NCBI GenBank assembly: GCA_041484525.1
Contig: JBGPHT010000008.1
Location: forward strand, 1-64,000
DNA: 64,000 nt
Direction of reading: 5' to 3'
Origin: JBGPHT01 sp041484525
GTDB lineage: Bacteria > Acidobacteriota > Terriglobia > Bryobacterales > Bryobacteraceae
The notes beneath the pieces are model-generated. The model worked only from the letters and a program-made list of their open reading frames with translations. It did no database searches and was not told where the DNA came from. Positions within the stretch are counted from its first letter, which is position 1. Every line of letters begins with the position of its first letter. The position numbers and the translations under genes are program-made. This document shows positions 42,534 to 52,428 of the stretch, piece by piece.

Positions 42534-43925
42534 ATGCGACGCACGTCTGTGTTTCTGGCCGTTCTGCTGCTGCTCGGTGCGGCATTCACGCTCTGCTCAC
42601 GCGACCCCGAGACCGATCCGCGCCTGAAGAAGGCGGTGCGCTCCGCGGAGCGTAATGGCTGGATTCCGGTGCATCTGGAGGGCACGCCATCCGAGATCGG
42701 CTTCCAGCACGGATACCTGCTCGCGCCGGAGATCAAAGACACGTTCCACGACATCTCGAGCGAGCTGATTCACGACGAGAAGCGGGATTGGGAGTTCTTC
42801 CGCAAGACCGCGCGCGAAGTTTTCTGGCCGAAAGTGGAGCAGGAGTATCGCGACGAATTGAACGGCATCGTGGAAGGCCTGAAGGCGCACGGCGTGTCGC
42901 TCGATATCTGGGACTTGGTGGCGCTCAACTCGTGGCTCGAGGTGTCCTACTACGACAAGACGCTCGATACGGGGCCGGTGAAATCGGGCGCGGGCGACCA
43001 CTGCAGCGCCTTCGTCGCGACGGGCAGCTATACGAAGGACGGCCGCATCGTGATCGGCCACAACAACTGGACCAGCTTTTCGTCGGGCGAGCGATGGAAC
43101 ATCATCTTCGATATCGTGCCGGCGAAAGGCTACCGCATCGTGATGGACGGCATGCCCGGCCTGATCCACTCGGGCGACGATTTCGGCCTGAACTCGGCAG
43201 GCATCATCATCACCGAAACCACCATCAGCGACTTCAAAGGCTTCGATGTGAATCAGATTCCGGAATTCGTGCGCGCCCGCAAGGCGATGCAGTATTCGCA
43301 GTCGATCGACGACTTCGCGCGCATCATGAAGGAAGGCAACAACGGCGGCTACGCCAACAACTGGCTGGTGGCGGACCGCAAGACCAACGAGGTAGCGGAC
43401 CTCGAACTGGGGCTGAAGAACGTCACTCTGGAACGCACGAAGGACGGATATTTCATCGGGTCGAATTTCCCCAAGAACCCGAAACTGGCGCGCGAGGAGA
43501 CCACGTTCAACGCCGACGACCGGAGCAATAGCCAGAACGCGCGGCGGCAGCGCTGGACCGACTTGATGGAAGAGTACAAGGGCAAGATCGACGTGGCCGC
43601 GGGCGAGAAATTCCTGGGCGACCACTTCGATACTTATGAGAAGAAGACGGCGGCGAGCGAGCGGACGCTGTGCGGGCACGTCGAAGTTTCGCCGCGCGGC
43701 ATGGGGACGTGGCAGGCGCCGTATGCGCCCGCGGGCGCCGTCCAGAACAAGATTACCGATGGCGTGGGAGCGGAGAAGCTGACCATGTTCGCCGCGCTGG
43801 GGCACGCCTGCGGCACTGGCTTCAAGGCCGCCGACCACCTTTCGAAGCACTCGGAATACGGCTGGATGAGAGACCTTCTGCGCGACATGCCGGCGCGCGG
43901 CTGGACGAAGCTCTCTGCGAGGTAG
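42534..43925 (+). CDS. C45-type Ntn acyltransferase/hydrolase (phospholipase B-like)
   Basis: A 463-residue protein with an N-terminal hydrophobic signal (VFLAVLLLLGAAFTLCS), possibly a lipoprotein. It has HGYLLAPEI early and DHCSAFVATG with Cys157 as the expected nucleophile, exposed after self-cleavage of the preceding bond. INNWT-type residues in IGHNNWTSF, LNSAGIIITETTI and NNWLVADRKTNEV suit the peptidase C45 / phospholipase B-like fold, whose members cut amides or phospholipid acyl chains. The substrate is unknown. It is 4 bases from the HtrA gene, so the two form an operon. Confidence 0.8.
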   Translation: MRRTSVFLAVLLLLGAAFTLCSRDPETDPRLKKAVRSAERNGWIPVHLEGTPSEIGFQHGYLLAPEIKDTFHDISSELIHDEKRDWEFFRKTAREVFWPKVEQEYRDELNGIVEGLKAHGVSLDIWDLVALNSWLEVSYYDKTLDTGPVKSGAGDHCSAFVATGSYTKDGRIVIGHNNWTSFSSGERWNIIFDIVPAKGYRIVMDGMPGLIHSGDDFGLNSAGIIITETTISDFKGFDVNQIPEFVRARKAMQYSQSIDDFARIMKEGNNGGYANNWLVADRKTNEVADLELGLKNVTLERTKDGYFIGSNFPKNPKLAREETTFNADDRSNSQNARRQRWTDLMEEYKGKIDVAAGEKFLGDHFDTYEKKTAASERTLCGHVEVSPRGMGTWQAPYAPAGAVQNKITDGVGAEKLTMFAALGHACGTGFKAADHLSKHSEYGWMRDLLRDMPARGWTKLSAR

Positions 43926-43929
43926 CCTT

Positions 43930-45345
<1,416 letters not shown>

Positions 45346-45775
45346 GAGAGCCGCGGTAGTGTCAGAAATCTGCCGCCCGCCTTGCCATCACACGTGTGTG
45401 CTCTTCTAATGCGATCATCGTGGCGTTCAAACGAAATTGCCTTGGCGTCGGATTTGAATCGTCCGCGCGCCGCTTCCTATCACTCGAACTCAGCAGGCAT
45501 CAACGTTCCTGCTTGCCAGACGCAATTCGACTCTACAGCCGATTCATGATGTCTTTCCGATACCAGTCCGGCACCTTCCGTCTTCCAAGGTTGGCATTAA
45601 CTCTCTCTCAGGGATTGGCTTGAAGGCCGGCGGCAATCGTCGCTTATCGAGCAGCACGGCGACACGTACGCGGCGAACAGGCGAGTGGTGTCCAATCGTG
45701 AGAGACTGCCCAATCGATTACCCAGCCTGGGATTGCTAAGGAGCTATTCTACCTACTACGCTGCTAGACTTCTCC
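45346..45775. other. 430-base gap without an intact gene
   Basis: No convincing protein is coded on either strand. The base composition drops towards A/T compared with the flanks. On the minus strand a short open stretch (RRKVPDWYRKDIMNRL before a stop) could be the tail of a lost gene. The segment probably marks the left edge of the island that carries the nuclease and Fic genes. Confidence 0.4.
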
Positions 45776-46549
45776 TTGATGAAGCCGTCCGAGCGTCCGC
45801 TGCCACTCAAGAACGCCCCGCTTCAATACGCCCCTGAGAATGAACTTGGCGTAGTGTTCCTGTTCTCGCGAATCGCCAAACGCCTGCAATTCCGGATCGA
45901 AAAGATCCGCGCGGCTTATCCCGATTGCATCGCGTACCGTTATGCGGGTGAGCGCGAGAAGCGAGTCCGAATCGAGTTCGAGTACCGTTCCAGCAGCTTC
46001 AGGGCGCACGGCCACGACGCGAAAGAATGCGATTGCATCGTCTGCTGGCATCACGACTGGCCGGGCGTTCCCGATCACCTCGAAGTCATCGAATTAAAGC
46101 AGTACTTCGGGACGCCGTTCAAGGTTTGGATACAGGTAGCGATTAAGGATCAGCAGCATTGGCTTGATGAGCGAGACCGAATGACCTGGGCACTATCGAA
46201 CCGGGTCACGCAAGGGGACCTTCTCCTGATGTATCGCGGCTATCCGGTTTGCAGTGTTACCGATGTCTTTCGGTTTTCCGGCCGCATGCTGGAGCACGGT
46301 GCGGCGTCATGGCGGGAAGGGGACGCCTACTTTGGACGCATTGAGCGCGTCTGCAAGTTGGATGCTCCGATCTTTCTTGACGATCTCCGACGGCACAAGG
46401 TTCTCCGAACTGCATCCTTCGTGCGGAAGAATATGCAGGGACGCGGACTGCTTGTTTCAGAATACTGGGCATACCTTCATTCCATGATTCACGAGCGGAA
46501 TCCGAAAGCTCGCAAACTTCTAGCTCGCTATGCCCCGGAGATCGTTTGA
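45776..46549 (+). CDS. Predicted PD-(D/E)XK nuclease fused to an EVE/PUA-like modified-base reader
   Basis: A 257-residue protein with two apparent domains. Residues 22-110 have the layout of a PD-(D/E)XK nuclease: helix SRIAKRLQFRIEKIRA, strand RVRIEFEYRSSSF (Glu67/Glu69), HGHDAKECDCIVCWHHDW with Asp86, then EVIELK (Glu106, Lys108). Residues 117-235 resemble an EVE/PUA-type pocket: WALSNRVTQGDLLLMYRG, VTDVFRFSG, DAYFGRIERV, and the closing RGLLVSEYWAYL. EVE domains read 5-methylcytosine and related bases, so a modification-dependent restriction enzyme is the best inference. It is not proven: the domains are called by eye. Confidence 0.5.
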   Translation: MMKPSERPLPLKNAPLQYAPENELGVVFLFSRIAKRLQFRIEKIRAAYPDCIAYRYAGEREKRVRIEFEYRSSSFRAHGHDAKECDCIVCWHHDWPGVPDHLEVIELKQYFGTPFKVWIQVAIKDQQHWLDERDRMTWALSNRVTQGDLLLMYRGYPVCSVTDVFRFSGRMLEHGAASWREGDAYFGRIERVCKLDAPIFLDDLRRHKVLRTASFVRKNMQGRGLLVSEYWAYLHSMIHERNPKARKLLARYAPEIV

Positions 46550-46551
46550 AG

Positions 46552-46683
46552 TTATTCGGCCTTGCGCTGTCTTCCACTCACCCGCGTTTTTCGCGCCGCA
46601 GCCATGCGGCGGAAATGGTCTGAGCCGAGCTTCCGCGCCGGGTTGGTGCCACCCTTGTGCCACATGACGGCAGCCGGGGTCAT
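46552..46683 (-). CDS. Possible 43-residue basic protein
   Basis: A short frame running tail to tail with the nuclease gene, ending two bases from its stop. The product is strongly basic (HKGGTNPARKLGSDHFRR, then MAAARKTR) and recalls small bacterial proteins with a KGG-like stretch. No ribosome site is clear, and length alone would allow chance. It is listed because composition and position are suggestive. Confidence 0.3.
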   Translation of the reverse strand: MTPAAVMWHKGGTNPARKLGSDHFRRMAAARKTRVSGRQRKAE

Positions 46684-46865
46684 CTTCGCCCGCTTCAGAG
46701 ATCAGGTTCTTCAAGGCTTAAAGCCAATTGCGGTCAGATGCCATACTTCAACGGGTACGGTGCGCGGCATCGGGAAGCAATCACTTGCTGGTTTTTCTTC
46801 AACGCAGATTTCAGACACTACCGAACCCGCGGAAACAAGAGACGGCACGGAGTGGAATAGAAGAT

Positions 46866-47123
46866 ATGGCGCTGGCCACACACCCAATCACGGCATCTGA
46901 GCGCGCCCGGCGCACACGCGTCTACGAAGAAGCTCTTGCTTCCATACGCCTTGAAGGGTTTGAGCTCGACGAGCAGGTGAAAGCGCTGTACCAGCGATAC
47001 ATCGCAGGAGAGTTGACGTTAGCTGAAGTAGGGAGCGCGATCGATGAGCTCGATGACAGAGAATTCGGACCCGTATCTCTATCCCGGCACAAACGTTCTC
47101 AAAAACCTGCGCGGTCTCACTGA
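46866..47123 (+). CDS. VbhA-type antitoxin of a class I Fic module
   Basis: An 85-residue helical protein with the inhibitory Fic motif (S/T)xxxE(G/N) as SIRLEG at residues 26-31. In VbhA this Glu blocks ATP gamma-phosphate positioning in the Fic active site. The following LYQRYIAGELTLAEVGSAIDEL is the second helix pair of the family. The fic frame begins about 80 bases before its end, a longer overlap than I expect for such pairs. Residues after DDREFG may therefore be dispensable. Confidence 0.75.
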   Translation: MALATHPITASERARRTRVYEEALASIRLEGFELDEQVKALYQRYIAGELTLAEVGSAIDELDDREFGPVSLSRHKRSQKPARSH

Positions 47124-47580
47124 CCCGAAGCTACTCGAACGCTTCGAAGCACGCCGAACGCAGCGACGCATTGCTGAGTTAATCGATACTCTCGTTCCGG
47201 GGAGATTCGATGTCGGGCACCTCGAGGCGATTCACCGGTGCATTTTCCAAGATGTGTACGAATGGGCGGGACAGTTTCGGACGGTGAACATGTCCAAGGG
47301 CGGCCATCTCTTCGGAGTCGCTGCCTTCCTCGAACCAGCGGTGCAAGAGACCCTTTACAAACTCGCGACCGAGAACTACCTCGTTGACCTGGATGCTGCG
47401 ATGTTTGCCGACCGCGCCGCGTATTCTCTCGGCGAACTGAACGCCGCTCATCCATTTCGTGACGGCAATGGCAGGACGCAACGCCAGCCGCAAGGGCGCA
47501 GTTTCGCAATCAGCCCGCACCAACCGCTCCCTTACGGTCATGGTACATTACCGGCACTCCCGACCGGAAAACCAAGATAG
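47044..47580 (+). CDS. fic: Fic-domain AMPylase toxin, C-terminally truncated
   Basis: A 178-residue protein. It has DPYLYPGTNVLKNLRGL at the start, a typical class I Fic opening, FDVGHLEAIHRCIFQDVYEWAG, and the catalytic loop HPFRDGNGRTQR with His136. Directly after the Arg the sequence turns into QPQGRSFAISPHQPLP, unlike the helix that normally follows (family proteins run on by about 40 residues). So the 3' end was replaced by deletion or rearrangement. AMP transfer to target proteins may be reduced or lost. The antitoxin lies just upstream. Confidence 0.75.
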   Translation: MSSMTENSDPYLYPGTNVLKNLRGLTDPKLLERFEARRTQRRIAELIDTLVPGRFDVGHLEAIHRCIFQDVYEWAGQFRTVNMSKGGHLFGVAAFLEPAVQETLYKLATENYLVDLDAAMFADRAAYSLGELNAAHPFRDGNGRTQRQPQGRSFAISPHQPLPYGHGTLPALPTGKPR

Positions 47581-47613
47581 GCGGGGCAGTCTTCTCGCGA
47601 GAGCCTGCCCCAC

Positions 47614-48225
47614 CTACTCCAGCAAGTGCCCCATCTTTTCCCTCTTCGTCCTTAGGTACGCTTTCCGCGTATCCACCACGTCGGCCAAACACGGCACCCG
47701 CTCCGTCACGCGCACCCCGGCATTTTCCACGGCGGCGACCTTCTCCGGATTGTTCGACAGCAGCCGCACCGCTGCCAAATGGAAATACCGCAGAATCGCC
47801 CCTGGCAGCTCGTAACTGCGCAGATCCGAATCGAAGCCGAGCCGCTCGTTGGCCTCCACAGTATCGGCGCCGTGGTCCTGCAATTCGTAGGCCCGCAGCT
47901 TGTTCAGCAGACCGATTCCCCGTCCCTCCTGATGCTCGTAGATCAACAGGCCCCGGCCTTCTTGCGCGATGCTCTTGAGCGCGATTTCGAGCTGCGCCCG
48001 GCAATCGCAGCGCAAGCTATGGAACACGTCGCCCGTCAGGCATTCGGAATGGATGCGCACCAGGGGCGGGGATTCGGCCTCCAGATCGCCCATTTTCAGC
48101 ACCACGGCTTCTTCGGGAGGACCGCCCGCATGGCCCTCGAAACCGTAGATCCGGAAGTTTCCGAACTGGGTTGGAAAGTCCGCTTCGGCCACCTTCTCCA
48201 GGCGCAGCGGAGAGGAATTGTGCAT
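47614..48225 (-). CDS. ribA: GTP cyclohydrolase II
   Basis: A 203-residue enzyme that opens the riboflavin pathway by converting GTP to a diaminopyrimidine phosphate, formate and pyrophosphate. Zinc ligands are in HSECLTGDVFHSLRCDC. The GTP site is YEHQEGRGIGLLNKLRAYELQD, followed by EANERLGFDSDLRSY. RLLSNNPEKVAAVENAGV near the end is also typical. It is a stand-alone ribA, not fused to RibB. No FMN riboswitch fits in the short divergent gap to the sensor kinase. It converges with the truncated fic gene. Confidence 0.95.
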   Translation of the reverse strand: MHNSSPLRLEKVAEADFPTQFGNFRIYGFEGHAGGPPEEAVVLKMGDLEAESPPLVRIHSECLTGDVFHSLRCDCRAQLEIALKSIAQEGRGLLIYEHQEGRGIGLLNKLRAYELQDHGADTVEANERLGFDSDLRSYELPGAILRYFHLAAVRLLSNNPEKVAAVENAGVRVTERVPCLADVVDTRKAYLRTKREKMGHLLE

Positions 48226-48254
48226 GCTTAGCTTTTGGGAACCTTAATCCTTTT

Positions 48255-48260
48255 ATTATA
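48255..48260 (-). promoter_or_regulatory. Candidate -10 box for ribA
   Basis: Read on the minus strand the bases give TATAAT, 29 bases before the ribA start, which would leave a leader of about 20 bases. The same A/T stretch overlaps the ATG of the divergent kinase gene. No clear -35 element is seen. Confidence 0.4.
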
Positions 48261-49577
48261 ATGGCTTCCGACACCGTGGAAAGTTACCTGGTCACCCTGC
48301 TGGTGAAACTCGGGTTGATGGCTTCCGTCGCGAGCCTGCTGGCGCGGTGGAATTCGTTCAAGTCGATGCTGATGCGGGAGAACCGTACGCTCAACCAGCG
48401 TGTGGCGCTTTCGCTTTGGCTCTCCATCGTGTTCGGCGCGGGCGTGGCCACGCGCGCCTTCACCCCGGCGTACAAGGCGGCGGACCTCGGCCTGGAGGGC
48501 GCCCTGTTGGCCGGCTTGGTGGGCGGATACGTAACGGGACTGCTCTCCGGCATCATCATTTCCCTGCCCGCCATGTTCGCGGGCGAGTACCTGACGCTGC
48601 CGCTGCTGGCTGGCATCGGAGTGCTGGGAGGGCTGCTGCGCGACATCCCGGCCGAGCCCGAAGATATTTGGCGCTTCTCCCCCATGTTCGACCTGAACCT
48701 CTACCGGTTCTTCCGGGAGACGCAGAATTACCGGCGCGCGGCGTTTCATCTCTCCTGCGTGGCGGGCATCCTGTTCGCGGAATTCCTGCGCCAGCAGGTA
48801 GGGGAGCTGTTCAAGCCGAAGGTATTCTTCCTGGCTCCGGAACCGCGGCACTTCCTCTCGTATGCGGCGCTCTACGCCAGCACGTTGTTCGCGGTCGGCA
48901 TCCCATTGAAGATCTGGAACAGCACGCGCAACGAAAAAAAGCTGGAGGACCAGGGCCGGCTGCTGGTGGAAGCGCGCCTGGCCGCGCTGACCAGCCAGAT
49001 CAACCCGCATTTCCTGTTCAACACGCTGAACTCGGTCTCTTCTCTTATTCGCACGGACCCCAACCAGGCGCGGGTAATGGTAGTCAAACTCTCGAAGGTG
49101 CTGCGGCGCCTGCTCAAGAAACATGAGAACTTCAGCGCGCTGCGCGACGAGCTGAGTTTCATCGAGGACTATCTGGCGATCGAGGTGGTGCGTTTCGGCG
49201 ACAAGCTGCGTTTTGAAAAAGACGTGGCGGCGGATACTCTGGATATGCTGGTGCCGAGCATGCTGCTACAGCCGCTGGTGGAGAACTCGATTAAACACGG
49301 ATTGAGCAGCAAGGTGGAGGGCGGCACCATCCGGATTCATACGCATCGCAGCGCGCTGAAACTGCATTTGTGCGTCGAGGACGACGGAATCGGCATCCCG
49401 GAGAGCAAGCTGGCGACGCTGCTCGATCGCGGGATCGGAGTGAGCAATGTCAATGAGCGGCTGAAGGTACTGTTCGGAAACGAGTATCGAATGTGGATTG
49501 AAAGCCAGCCCGGGCGCGGCACGCGCATTCAGATCGAAGTGCCGGAATTACACACCGACCTGGCGGCGGTATCGTGA
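48261..49577 (+). CDS. LytS/YehU-type sensor histidine kinase (orphan)
   Basis: A 438-residue protein with five or six membrane helices forming a 5TM-LYT-like sensor (AGLVGGYVTGLLSGIIISLPAMFAGEYL) and a His_kinase domain with LTSQINPHFLFNTLNSV (phospho-acceptor His250). The HATPase part has LQPLVENSIKHGL, VEDDGIGIP and GIGVSNVNERLK. LytS-type kinases respond to cell-envelope or carboxylate signals and usually pair with a LytTR regulator. None is encoded here, so the partner must be elsewhere. The start at 48261 is the family-like N-terminus; 30 more residues upstream are not. Confidence 0.88.
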   Translation: MASDTVESYLVTLLVKLGLMASVASLLARWNSFKSMLMRENRTLNQRVALSLWLSIVFGAGVATRAFTPAYKAADLGLEGALLAGLVGGYVTGLLSGIIISLPAMFAGEYLTLPLLAGIGVLGGLLRDIPAEPEDIWRFSPMFDLNLYRFFRETQNYRRAAFHLSCVAGILFAEFLRQQVGELFKPKVFFLAPEPRHFLSYAALYASTLFAVGIPLKIWNSTRNEKKLEDQGRLLVEARLAALTSQINPHFLFNTLNSVSSLIRTDPNQARVMVVKLSKVLRRLLKKHENFSALRDELSFIEDYLAIEVVRFGDKLRFEKDVAADTLDMLVPSMLLQPLVENSIKHGLSSKVEGGTIRIHTHRSALKLHLCVEDDGIGIPESKLATLLDRGIGVSNVNERLKVLFGNEYRMWIESQPGRGTRIQIEVPELHTDLAAVS

Positions 49578-49599
49578 CGGAGAGTTACGAGGAGACAAT

Positions 49600-50286
49600 T
49601 TGAACAGACTGGAAGAATCGATAAGCGCCTGGCCCGCCAATGGGCTGCCCAACACACTCGCGGAGAGGACGCGGCGAGTGTACGATCGATTGGCGGCTGT
49701 TTATCCCGCGTCCACCATGCTGTTTCATTCGCGCGCGCACCGCTGCGCGCTGGAGGTGTCGGGCATCCGCGATGGGATGCAGGTGCTCGAGGTGGCGACG
49801 GGGTCGGGCGAGATGTTCCGGCGGCTGGTACGAGCCAACCGCACGGGCGCCACCATCGGCGTGGATCTTTCTCCCAACATGGCGGCGCGCACGCAGCGCA
49901 CGGCGCGGCGCAAGTACCCGGCGGCGCAGACGCATTGTCAGGCGGTAGACGCGCGCCACATGCCGTTCCGCAGCGAATCGTTCGACGCCATTTTCTGCTG
50001 CTACCTGCTGGAGCTGCTCTCGGCGGAAGACATCGTGAGCACGCTAGGCGAGTTCCGCCGCATCCTGCGCGATCGCGGCAATCTCACGCTGGTGCTGATC
50101 GGCCAGAACACGGCGGTGTTCAGCGCCATCTATAGAGTGTTGGGCAAGGTGGCGCCGGCCTTCTGGGGACGGCAGGTGGAGCGGCGCGTGCCGGAGCTGA
50201 TCGAATCCGTGCGGTTCCAGATCCTGCATGACCGCGTGGTGCGGCAGTCGTTCTATCCTTCGCGCGTCCTCGTGGCGCGCAAGTAG
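49600..50286 (+). CDS. Class I SAM-dependent methyltransferase
   Basis: A 228-residue protein starting at TTG, with GAGGAG nine bases upstream. Motif I is VLEVATGSGEMFRRLV, motif II IGVDLSPNM, motif III QAVDARHMPFRSESFDAIFC. It resembles the UbiE/Methyltransf_11 group that modifies small molecules or lipids. An ATG further upstream would overlap the kinase gene by 80 bases. The stop shares bases with the GTG start of the next gene (TAGTG). The substrate is unknown. Confidence 0.82.
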   Translation: MNRLEESISAWPANGLPNTLAERTRRVYDRLAAVYPASTMLFHSRAHRCALEVSGIRDGMQVLEVATGSGEMFRRLVRANRTGATIGVDLSPNMAARTQRTARRKYPAAQTHCQAVDARHMPFRSESFDAIFCCYLLELLSAEDIVSTLGEFRRILRDRGNLTLVLIGQNTAVFSAIYRVLGKVAPAFWGRQVERRVPELIESVRFQILHDRVVRQSFYPSRVLVARK

Positions 50287-51110
50287 TGATCCGCCGGCCG
50301 TTCGGATGGACGGGCGTGCAAGTGCCCGTCGCCGGTCAGGGGACCTGGATGATCGAGCACGACGCCCAGGCCGTCGAGGCACTGCGGCTGGGACTCGATC
50401 TGGGTCTGACGCACATCGATACCGCTGAGATGTATGGCAGCGGGCGCGCGGAAGAGATCGCCGGCGAAGCCATCCGCGGGCGGCGCGACGAAGTTTTCCT
50501 GACAAGCAAGGTGCTGCCCTCGAATGCATCTTACGAAGGCACGCTGCGTGCTTGCGATGCCAGCATGAAGCGCTTGGGCGTCGAGAGACTGGACCTGTAC
50601 CTGCTGCATTGGGAGAGTTCCCACCCGATCGGCGAAACCATGCGCGCGCTGGAGAAGCTGGTGGCGGACGGCAAGGTGCGGTTTATCGGGGTCAGCAATT
50701 TCGATGTGGCGCAGGTGAAGGCGGCGGAGAAGGCGCTGCGGCACGAGCGGCTGGCGTGCAACCAGGTGCTCTACCACCCGTGGGACCGCGGCATCGAGCG
50801 GAAGCTGCTGCCCTACTGCACGGGGCGAGGCATCGCGGTGGTGGCATACAGCCCGTTCGGGCACCGTGCGTTCAAGCGGAATCGGGTGCTCGACGAGGCT
50901 GCCAAGCGTCACGGCGCGACCGCGCGGCAGGTGGTGCTGCAATTTCTGACGAGGAATGAGGACGTCTTCACGATTCCGAAATCCGGCAACACGGATCACG
51001 TCCGGGAGAATGCCGGAAGCTGGGACTTCCGTTTGGACGCGGAGGACGTGGCAGCGATCGACCGCGCGTTCCCGGCGCCCGACCGCGATGTGCCGCTGGG
51101 GATGATTTAG
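50286..51110 (+). CDS. Aldo/keto reductase
   Basis: A 274-residue TIM-barrel NADPH-dependent oxidoreductase. The catalytic tetrad is visible: Asp and Tyr in HIDTAEMYGSG, Lys in LTSKVLPSN and His in YLLHWESS. NADP-binding residues sit in FTIPKSGNTDHVRENAG. Length is normal for the AKR5-like group. The GTG start overlaps the methyltransferase stop, so the pair is coupled. The physiological carbonyl substrate is not known. Confidence 0.9.
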   Translation: MIRRPFGWTGVQVPVAGQGTWMIEHDAQAVEALRLGLDLGLTHIDTAEMYGSGRAEEIAGEAIRGRRDEVFLTSKVLPSNASYEGTLRACDASMKRLGVERLDLYLLHWESSHPIGETMRALEKLVADGKVRFIGVSNFDVAQVKAAEKALRHERLACNQVLYHPWDRGIERKLLPYCTGRGIAVVAYSPFGHRAFKRNRVLDEAAKRHGATARQVVLQFLTRNEDVFTIPKSGNTDHVRENAGSWDFRLDAEDVAAIDRAFPAPDRDVPLGMI

Positions 51111-51120
51111 CTGGCCCCCG

Positions 51121-52419
51121 TTATCCTGCCCAGGCCAACACGGCTTCGAGCAGGACATTGGCGCCGTTAGCGCAGTCCTCCGAGCGGCTGAATTCCTGGG
51201 GAGCGTGGCTGATGCCTTTCACGCTCGGCACAAAAATCATGCCCATCGGACCGAGCGTGGACATCATCTGCGCGTCGTGGCCGGCGCCGCTCGGCAGGCG
51301 CCGGCTTTCCAAGCCCAATATCTTGGCGGCAGCTTCGATCGACGCCTGCACGGCGGGTGTCGCCAGGGCTTCATCATGATGCGCAGCCAGCCGCATGCTG
51401 ATTTCCGTTTGCGTCCGAGCGGCGATTTCCCGGGCGCGCGCCTCCACCTGTTTTCCCATGGCCGCGATCCTGGCGGACGAGAGGTCGCGCAGTTCGACCG
51501 TCATCTTTACCACGCCCGGAACTACGTTGGGCGCGTTGGGCGTCACGTTAAGCTGGCCGACCGTTCCCACCTGCCTGCCGGGTTCGGCGCGCACAATCTC
51601 GTTCACGGCGATGGTCAGGTAGGAAGCTGCCAGCAGGGCGTCGCGTCGCTCCGGCATGGGAGTGGTCCCGGCGTGGTTTGCGTAGCCGCGGATCTCCACT
51701 TCATATCGATCGATGGCGACGATGCCTTCCACCACGCCGATCGGAATGCTCCCCTTGTCGAGCGTACCGCCCTGTTCGATGTGGAGTTCGAGGTAGCAGT
51801 GAAAAGATCCAGGCGCGCGCCGCGCTTCCGCAATGCGGCCGGGGTTGCCGCCGATCTTGCGGATGGCGTCCGACTTCTTCGTGCCGTTCCAGACGCTGTC
51901 GAGTTCGCCGGGTTCGAGGTGGCCGGCGGCGGCGCGGCTGCCGGCGAGGCCGTTGTTGAAGGCGACACCTTCCTCGTTCGACCAGACGACGACTTCGAGC
52001 GGCCGGCGCGTAGTGACGCCGGATTCTCCGAGCGTCCTGACGACTTCGATGGCGGCGAGCGATCCTAGGTCGCCGTCGAAGTTGCCGCCGTTGGGGACGG
52101 AATCGATGTGGGAACCGAAGAGTACCGGCGGACGCGAAGGATCGGTTCCGGGACGGCGCGCGGAGATGTTGCCGGCGGCATCGATACGCGGCGCGAGTCC
52201 GGCGGCCTCCATCAACTGCATGACGTAGGCGCGGCCGGCGACGTCGGCATCGGAGTAGGCGACGCGCGAAACGCCATCGGCGAACGTGCCGCCGGCGGGA
52301 CGGCCGTGGACGCTGAGGGCTTCGAGATGCTGACGCAGGCGCGCGGCGTTGATGCGGGGCGCGGCGGCGCGTACGACTGACGCCAGCGCGGCGGCGGCCA
52401 GAAAATGGCGACGGTTCAT
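51121..52419 (-). CDS. M20-family N-carbamoylase/allantoate amidohydrolase-like enzyme
   Basis: A 432-residue protein with a Tat-like signal (MNRRHFLAAAALASVVRAA). The M20 zinc site is spread over GSHIDSVPNGGNFDGDLG, SNEEGVAFNNGLAGSR and LELHIEQGG. The dimer domain has GYANHAGTTPMPERRDAL, and the last ligand is in SHAPQEFS. Such enzymes split ureido or amide bonds (N-carbamoyl amino acids, allantoate, ureidoglycine). The Tat signal suggests export after folding, unusual for the group. The precise substrate is unclear. Confidence 0.87.
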   Translation of the reverse strand: MNRRHFLAAAALASVVRAAAPRINAARLRQHLEALSVHGRPAGGTFADGVSRVAYSDADVAGRAYVMQLMEAAGLAPRIDAAGNISARRPGTDPSRPPVLFGSHIDSVPNGGNFDGDLGSLAAIEVVRTLGESGVTTRRPLEVVVWSNEEGVAFNNGLAGSRAAAGHLEPGELDSVWNGTKKSDAIRKIGGNPGRIAEARRAPGSFHCYLELHIEQGGTLDKGSIPIGVVEGIVAIDRYEVEIRGYANHAGTTPMPERRDALLAASYLTIAVNEIVRAEPGRQVGTVGQLNVTPNAPNVVPGVVKMTVELRDLSSARIAAMGKQVEARAREIAARTQTEISMRLAAHHDEALATPAVQASIEAAAKILGLESRRLPSGAGHDAQMMSTLGPMGMIFVPSVKGISHAPQEFSRSEDCANGANVLLEAVLAWAG

Positions 52420-52428
52420 CCAGCCAGT

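Noticed and set aside
45396..45623. A 75-codon open frame before the nuclease gene
   Set aside because: No ribosome site and no recognisable motif or composition; it is likely a chance frame in degraded DNA.
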